Shown one piece after another: positions 36,443 to 40,603 of a stretch of 40,603 nt of DNA. The first letter of the stretch is position 1; each line of letters starts with the position of its first letter. Both the position numbers and the translations under genes were made by a program. The notes beneath the pieces were generated by a model, which saw only the letters and a program-made list of their open reading frames with translations, was not told the origin of the DNA and ran no database searches. The stretch is from Flavobacteriales bacterium (GTDB taxonomy: Bacteria; Bacteroidota; Bacteroidia; Flavobacteriales_D; Crocinitomicaceae): assembly GCA_018883325.1 (NCBI GenBank), contig VEQH01000037.1, positions 1 to 40,603 on the forward strand, read 5' to 3'.

Positions 36443-37771
36443 ATGATAAGTAAACTATCCGTTCTACTCGTTGATGATTCTCATGATATGTTGGAGATTC
36501 TGAGAAGAAACATGAACGAAATAGGTTTAAATCCCGTGGCGACAAACAATATCATGGATGCTATTGAGATTCTGGAAAATACAGAAATTGATTTAGTTAT
36601 CACCGACCTCAACATTCCAGAAGTCAGCGGTATTCAACTTATCAAATACATGTCTCAACATTTTTCATCCATTCCAATTCTTGTAATTACAGGTTATCCG
36701 AATGTGCAAGATGCAGTTGAAGTGATGAAACTTGGCGCAATGGAATACCTCATCAAGCCTTTTACTTTTGATGAGTTGGAAGATGCAATAACAAAAGTAT
36801 TTTCTCAATCTGGAATTGCAATTGATGCAACTGAAATTGAAACAAAACGCGATAATTTCCATGGAATTATAGGTCGTTCTGAAGCCATGCAGAAACTTTT
36901 TCAGACGATTGATAAAACAAAAAACAATAGAGCCTCTGTGCTTATAACTGGAGAAAGCGGTACTGGAAAAGAAATGGTTGCTAGAGCGATACATTACAAT
37001 AGTGATTACTCTTCTGCGCCTTTTGTTTCTGTAAATTGTGCTGCAATTCCTGAAAATCTTCTTGAAAGCGAGTTATTCGGTCATGTGAAAGGTGCATTTA
37101 CAGGTGCAACAACCAATCGCATTGGATTTTTTCAAGCTGCGAATGGAGGAACACTCTTTTTGGATGAAATCGGAAATTCTTCTTTAAACGTTCAAGCAAA
37201 ACTTTTAAGAGCCATTCAAGAAAAAGAAGTTGTAATGGTTGGAGACACGAAAGTTCAAAAAGTGAACCTTCGAATTATTTCAGCAACAAATTCTAATTTA
37301 GATGAAATGATTCAAAGCAACTCATTTCGTGAAGATTTATATTACCGATTAAATCTAATCATTATCCATATTCCTCCTTTGAGGGAACGAATCGGAGACA
37401 TTGAGTTATTGATTAATTTTTTCAATCAAAAATACAGTAAAGAAGCAGGTAAAAAAACACTCAATTTTAGTTCAAGTATTATTGAAATATTTAATTCATA
37501 TACCTGGCCTGGAAACGTAAGAGAACTCGAAAATTTCATTCATCGTTTGGTAATAATGAAGGATGAAAAAGTAACAATGGAAGATATCCCAAATTATATG
37601 AAAATGGTTATTTCAAATTCTACTAATGATTCTAATTTTGTTCCTTTAATTGAAATGGAGCAGAAATATATTTCTAAAGTTTTAAGCGCTGTAAACAATA
37701 ATAAAACTAAGGCGGCCGAAATTTTAGGCATTGATAGAAAAACACTTCGAGAAAAATTAAAAATTAAGTGA
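36443..37771 (+). CDS. NtrC-family sigma-54-dependent response regulator
   Basis: A 442-residue regulator: receiver (D11, D12, phosphoacceptor D55 in VITDLNIPE, Lys in LIKPF), AAA+ domain with Walker A GESGTGKE (170-177), the sigma-54-contacting GAFTGAT loop (217-223), Walker B LFLDEIG and the R-finger region, then a Fis-type HTH at the C-terminus (TKAAEILGIDRKTLREKLK). All parts needed for opening sigma-54 promoters are present. Just after its stop lie a perfect 21-bp palindrome and then a sigma-54-like promoter, making the downstream cysteine-motif and glutamate dehydrogenase genes candidate targets. Confidence 0.95.
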   Translation: MISKLSVLLVDDSHDMLEILRRNMNEIGLNPVATNNIMDAIEILENTEIDLVITDLNIPEVSGIQLIKYMSQHFSSIPILVITGYPNVQDAVEVMKLGAMEYLIKPFTFDELEDAITKVFSQSGIAIDATEIETKRDNFHGIIGRSEAMQKLFQTIDKTKNNRASVLITGESGTGKEMVARAIHYNSDYSSAPFVSVNCAAIPENLLESELFGHVKGAFTGATTNRIGFFQAANGGTLFLDEIGNSSLNVQAKLLRAIQEKEVVMVGDTKVQKVNLRIISATNSNLDEMIQSNSFREDLYYRLNLIIIHIPPLRERIGDIELLINFFNQKYSKEAGKKTLNFSSSIIEIFNSYTWPGNVRELENFIHRLVIMKDEKVTMEDIPNYMKMVISNSTNDSNFVPLIEMEQKYISKVLSAVNNNKTKAAEILGIDRKTLREKLKIK

Positions 37772-37785
37772 GTAATTTCGCCCCT

Positions 37786-37806
37786 ATTGGGTAAATTTTA
37801 CCCAAT
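37786..37806. promoter_or_regulatory. Perfect 21-bp palindrome (activator site or terminator)
   Basis: Arms ATTGGGTAAA and TTTACCCAAT flank one central T. It starts 14 bp after the stop of the sigma-54 activator gene. Its distance to the proposed -12 element (about 130 bp) suits an upstream activator sequence bound by a Fis-type HTH dimer. It could also form a terminator hairpin, since TTT follows. Confidence 0.55.
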
Positions 37807-37871
37807 TTTAAAAACTATTTTAATATAAAAAGTATAAAAATTTAAAGACAAAGCATCATAATCAACTCAAT

Positions 37872-37964
37872 ATGAAAAACTTAGTTAAAGTAAAAAAATA
37901 CAATTTAAGCTTGGCACAGCCATTGAAAAGGGCTAAACAACAAATTAAAATTAAATCTCCATGA
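37872..37964 (+). CDS. Possible 30-residue basic peptide
   Basis: A short frame opening MKNLVKVKKYNLSLAQ and ending IKIKSP, with 10 Lys or Arg in 30 residues. Its stop overlaps the ATG of the next gene (ATGA), the arrangement of translational coupling. However, the candidate sigma-54 promoter lies inside it, so it may be part of the control region instead of a gene. Confidence 0.3.
   Translation: MKNLVKVKKYNLSLAQPLKRAKQQIKIKSP
37911..37927 (+). promoter_or_regulatory. Candidate sigma-54 (-24/-12) promoter
   Basis: TTGGCACAGCCATTGAA resembles the consensus TTGGCACG-N4-TTGCW. The -24 GG (37913-37914) and -12 G (37925) are exactly 12 bp apart. Mismatches are A for G after CAC and A for C in the -12 GC. 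Transcription would begin near 37937, 24 bp before the ATG at 37961. Confidence 0.45.
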
Positions 37965-38224
37965 ATAAAGATAAATGGTTATGTCCTAATTGCATTTATT
38001 CCGGCAATTGTCTGACAGAAGCCAAATCTATAAATCCAATCTATTATTGTGAAGAGCATTTTGTTAAAGCAAAAAAAGAAGCGCCCCATGTTGACCAAAT
38101 CATAAGACCAATACCTTTGGAACTTACAAATACAGAAGGCTTGTGTGTTTCTTGTGACCACAAAAATGATTGTTTATGGAGAACTGATTCACAAGTTGTT
38201 TTTAGCTGTGAACATTACAAATGA
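37961..38224 (+). CDS. Small protein with two cysteine-cluster repeats
   Basis: An 87-residue protein made of two similar units. Unit 1: WLCPNCIYSGNC (from residue 6) then YYCEEHF; unit 2: GLCVSCDHKNDC then FSCEHYK at the end. Each reads C-x2-C-x5-6-C, a spacer of about 15-20, then C-E-(E/H). These look like paired zinc- or iron-binding knuckles, and related single units of the GLCVNC...WHCEEY type occur in many anaerobes and Bacteroidota, generally uncharacterised. No signal or membrane segment. It lies between the sigma-54 activator and glutamate dehydrogenase (21-bp gap), so probably shares their regulation. Function unknown. Confidence 0.75.
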   Translation: MNKDKWLCPNCIYSGNCLTEAKSINPIYYCEEHFVKAKKEAPHVDQIIRPIPLELTNTEGLCVSCDHKNDCLWRTDSQVVFSCEHYK

Positions 38225-38245
38225 TTTAAATTTTAAACTAGAAAA

Positions 38246-39523
38246 ATGAAAGTTGAAGAAAAAAGAAAAACTGGAATGTACGAAAGTGTGATGCACCAGT
38301 TTAACAATGCGGCAGAAGTAATGGGACTAAACCCAGAAATTAAAAAAATTCTTGCTGCAACAAATAACGAAATAGTTGTGCATTTCCCAGTTAAAATGGA
38401 CGATGGAAAAATTCAAGTATTCACTGGATACCGCGTTCAACACAACAACGCTTTAGGTCCATACAAAGGTGGTTTGCGTTACCATGCAACAGTTGATATT
38501 GACGCTGCAAAAGCATTGGCAATGTGGATGACATGGAAAACATCTCTAGCTGGTTTACCTTACGGAGGTGGAAAAGGTGGAATTCAATTAGACCCATCAA
38601 AATATTCAACAGCAGAAATTGAGCGTATTACACGTCGTTTTACACATGCTTTGGGTGACAATATCGGTCCGGATTATGATATCCCAGCTCCAGACGTTAA
38701 CACAACAGCACAAATGATGGCTTGGATTTCTGACACATACATGTCAACAAAAAATCCATTAGAGCGCTCTCGTTTTGCTCACGTTGTTACAGGAAAACCT
38801 GTTGGTTCAGGAGGTTTAGAAGGTCGCGACAGAGCAACTGGATTTGGTGTTGTTGTATCTATTCAAGCTTGGGCTGATTGGAAAAAAACAACATTAAAAG
38901 ATAAAAAATACATCGTTCAAGGTTTTGGGAATGTTGGACATTGGGCTTCTTTGTTTATGAAAGAAAAAGGTTCAATTTTAACAGCAGTTCAAGATGCTTC
39001 TGGAACTATTTACAATCCAAACGGAATTGATCCTCAAGAATTACTTGAGTACACTCAAACGACGAAAGGTAACGTTGCAGGATTCCCTAAAGCTGAAGCA
39101 ATTGATCCTTCTTTATTTTTCGGTTTAGATTGTGACATTCTTATCCCAGCAGCACTTGGAAATCAAATTACTGACGAAAATGCTGATTCAATTAAAGCAG
39201 CAGTAATTGCTGAAGGAGCAAATGGTCCAATTTCACCAGAAGGAGAAAGCATTCTTAGCAAAAAAGGAATTGAAATCATTCCTGATATCCTTTGTAATTC
39301 TGGAGGTGTAATTGGTAGCTATTATGAATGGTTACAAAACAAACAAGGTGAAATTTGGTCAATTGAAGACGTAATTGGTCGTTTGGAAAAACAAGTATTA
39401 ACTTCTTTCAAAAAAGTAGTTGACGCTGCTTCAGAATATAAAACTGACTTTAGAACTGCAGCTTACATTGTTGCTATCAAACGAATTGAATTGACTTATA
39501 ACCAAAGAGGTGTATTCCCTTGA
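38246..39523 (+). CDS. Glutamate dehydrogenase (Glu/Leu/Phe/Val family)
   Basis: A 425-residue enzyme that interconverts glutamate and 2-oxoglutarate plus ammonium. PYKGGLRYH holds the substrate-binding Lys, PYGGGKGGI the catalytic Lys K110, DIPAPDVNT the catalytic Asp, and GFGNVGHW the NAD(P) Rossmann loop. Length (425) fits the small hexameric form, like the catabolic enzymes of the GluDH type II group, rather than the 450-residue NADP form. It follows the cysteine-motif gene by 21 bp and ends in two hairpins. Its position downstream of an NtrB/NtrC-like pair suggests nitrogen- or redox-dependent control. Confidence 0.94.
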   Translation: MKVEEKRKTGMYESVMHQFNNAAEVMGLNPEIKKILAATNNEIVVHFPVKMDDGKIQVFTGYRVQHNNALGPYKGGLRYHATVDIDAAKALAMWMTWKTSLAGLPYGGGKGGIQLDPSKYSTAEIERITRRFTHALGDNIGPDYDIPAPDVNTTAQMMAWISDTYMSTKNPLERSRFAHVVTGKPVGSGGLEGRDRATGFGVVVSIQAWADWKKTTLKDKKYIVQGFGNVGHWASLFMKEKGSILTAVQDASGTIYNPNGIDPQELLEYTQTTKGNVAGFPKAEAIDPSLFFGLDCDILIPAALGNQITDENADSIKAAVIAEGANGPISPEGESILSKKGIEIIPDILCNSGGVIGSYYEWLQNKQGEIWSIEDVIGRLEKQVLTSFKKVVDAASEYKTDFRTAAYIVAIKRIELTYNQRGVFP

Positions 39524-39550
39524 TCAATTTAATGAGTAAAAAAAATAAAA

Positions 39551-39570
39551 ATTGAGGTTCAAATCTCAAT
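39551..39570 (+). terminator. First hairpin after glutamate dehydrogenase
   Basis: ATTGAG (39551-39556) pairs with CTCAAT (39565-39570) across 8 nt. Weak alone; it precedes a much stronger hairpin. Confidence 0.35.
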
Positions 39571-39584
39571 TTAAAGCTTGAGAC

Positions 39585-39620
39585 AAGGACATCCAAGGAG
39601 CAATCGTTGGATGTCCTTTC
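39585..39620 (+). terminator. Strong hairpin terminator after glutamate dehydrogenase
   Basis: A perfect 12-bp stem AAGGACATCCAA (39585-39596) / TTGGATGTCCTT (39607-39618) with a 10-nt loop, followed by TC-rich sequence. The T-run is short but the stem is long. Confidence 0.7.
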
Positions 39621-39903
39621 TTCTAAAAAGCAAAAAAATCACTGGAAATTCATTTCGATTAATGCGACTAAAACTTATTGAAATGTTTCTGAATTATTCG
39701 CTACAAACACAATTAAATCCCAAAATATTTTCTCAAAAACTGTTTTTTATGTTTGATTATACATTCTCCAATAAGGCGCAAAATAATTTTAAAACATTAT
39801 TTGTCTTTTAGATGCTGCACTAATTTCTAAGCAAAAAAATCAAACACCATTAAATAAATAAGAGTTGTTTTTGAAGATGCTAAAGTTTTAGCAACAATAA
39901 TAA
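39621..39903. other. Non-coding gap between glutamate dehydrogenase and the Rnk-like gene
   Basis: With the two terminator hairpins just before it, this completes a 380-bp gap. A 77-codon frame (39578-39811) runs through the strong terminator and has no recognisable protein features, so I do not call it. GCTAAAGTTTTAGC at 39879-39892 is a near-perfect dyad 11 bp before the next ATG and may be an operator or a short leader hairpin. Confidence 0.45.
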
Positions 39904-40296
39904 ATGAATAAAAAACCAGTAAGAATAATGACTAAAATGATCTCTGTATCAGACTATAAAACAATAACTAACGCAATTGAAGAATCTAATCAGAATGCTA
40001 CAAAAGCTGTTCTTGAGTTAAAAGAGATTATTGCTTCTTTTGAAGTAGTTGACGATGCCTTATTGCCACCAAATGTTGTCAAATTGAATAGTACTATTGA
40101 TTTAGAAACTCCATTTGGCGCAATGAAAACACAAATCGTTTTACCTGAATCAAGTAATTCACGTCAGAAAAGAATATCTATTTTCACTCCCATGGCATAC
40201 ACGATTTTGGGTAATAAAATTGGGGATAAAGTCCATATCTTATTTCCTAATGGTGAACAAGAAGTTACGATTACAAGCGTAATGAATGAATTATAA
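39904..40296 (+). CDS. GreA/GreB-family (Rnk-like) RNA polymerase-interacting protein
   Basis: The 130-residue protein has a short helical N-terminal part (ISVSDYKTITNAIEESN, compare ISELDYERL in Rnk) and a C-terminal GreA/GreB-type FKBP-like domain (about 60-130: NSTIDLETPFGAMKTQIVLP, ISIFTPMAYTILGNKIGDKVHILFPNGEQEVTITSV). It lacks the long coiled coil of GreA, so it probably binds the polymerase secondary channel without stimulating cleavage, as Rnk does. Its first ATG (39904) is followed by two others nearby (MTKM), so the true start may be slightly later. Monocistronic. Confidence 0.78.
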   Translation: MNKKPVRIMTKMISVSDYKTITNAIEESNQNATKAVLELKEIIASFEVVDDALLPPNVVKLNSTIDLETPFGAMKTQIVLPESSNSRQKRISIFTPMAYTILGNKIGDKVHILFPNGEQEVTITSVMNEL

Positions 40297-40484
40297 GTTG
40301 TTCTAGGAAAAGTTTTTACACATTCAATCTTTATCCAATAATTTTAGGGGAAATCGAATACAAATTCCAATGATAAATTGTACGCTGTTTTTTCGTTCAA
40401 ATGATCGGATCAAGAAAAAAACGTTGGGATAAATCATTGATTAGAATTCATTTTCTTAGGTGAAAAGGAGAACTTGAATAATTA
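40297..40484. other. AT-rich gap before the possible IS end
   Basis: About 190 bp with no gene, terminator hairpin or promoter that I can support. Confidence 0.4.
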
Positions 40485-40603
40485 GGGTCTGCTGAAAAAG
40501 TCAGACCTCGAAGAAGAGGCGAAGCCAAATGAGCCAGATTCTAGACGCAGTCAATGAAGATGTATATTAATACTTCGATTTACCTTCGGTGCTACTCCGT
40601 GGT
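40485..40603. mobile_element. Possible left end of an insertion sequence (cut by window edge)
   Basis: From 40485 the sequence reads GGGTCTGCTGAAAAAGTC, which resembles terminal inverted repeats of transposons of the IS1182/IS5-like type as I remember them. GGTCTG (40486-40491) pairs with CAGACC (40502-40507). The following DNA is more GC-rich than its surroundings and holds no gene of this genome's style. The transposase would lie to the right. Confidence 0.35.

Noticed and set aside
39578-39811. A 77-codon plus-strand frame after glutamate dehydrogenase
   Set aside because: It runs through a perfect 12-bp terminator stem, has no recognisable features and no promoter or coupling.

Overview
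The window is AT-rich chromosomal DNA from a Bacteroidota bacterium, most likely order Flavobacteriales and perhaps Crocinitomicaceae (Fluviicola-like). The evidence is three proteins with type IX secretion (T9SS) type-B C-terminal domains or a stand-alone version of one, a PorP/SprF-family protein, the gene order parA-parB-DUF5683-dapB-lepB-wbqC that is familiar from this phylum, promoters of the TTG...TAnnTTTG kind, and few Shine-Dalgarno sequences. The genus is inference. No tRNA, rRNA or CRISPR array was seen. The right edge may be the start of an insertion sequence.

Layout. 1-3.6 kb: the tail of an unknown gene, then a large secreted modular protein. 3.7-7.1 kb: a LuxE/PaaK-like acyl-protein synthetase diverging from a UvrD/PcrA helicase. 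7.3-8.8 kb: a tight trio (CAP-domain protein, a tiny secreted protein resembling a lone type-B sorting domain, YfcE-like phosphoesterase). 9-12.7 kb: a LytTR response regulator, two FKBP prolyl isomerases (one cytoplasmic, one lipoprotein) and a DUF4249-like lipoprotein. 12.8-19.8 kb: priA, then a Crp/Fnr regulator diverging from hemN and a CcoI/FixI-type copper ATPase, with an FNR-like palindrome between the divergent promoters. 20.2-24.4 kb: a minus-strand methionine operon (metY-metX-hom) behind a roughly 380-nt leader. 24.5-30 kb: chromosome partitioning, lysine/peptidoglycan precursor and signal peptidase genes. 30-35.3 kb: a small lipoprotein plus DUF2490 protein, a secreted CotH-kinase protein and its adjacent PorP/SprF protein. 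35.3-39.5 kb: a soluble histidine kinase, an NtrC-type sigma-54 activator, a small cysteine-motif protein and glutamate dehydrogenase. 39.9-40.6 kb: a Rnk/GreA-like protein and the possible IS end.

The most interesting region is the leader of the methionine operon. A clear SAM-I riboswitch is followed, 9 nt beyond its closing helix, by a 39-codon reading frame ending in TCCCHCCCCSMCI. This looks like a cysteine-sensing leader peptide in series with a SAM sensor, so the operon could read both the end product (SAM) and the availability of charged tRNA-Cys. Second is a candidate sigma-54 circuit at 35.3-39.5 kb: the NtrC-type activator gene is followed by a perfect 21-bp dyad and, about 115 bp further on, a -24/-12-like site just ahead of the cysteine-motif gene and glutamate dehydrogenase. 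Third is the FNR-like box centred about 41.5 bp upstream of a probable leaderless hemN start, the classic class II activator position.
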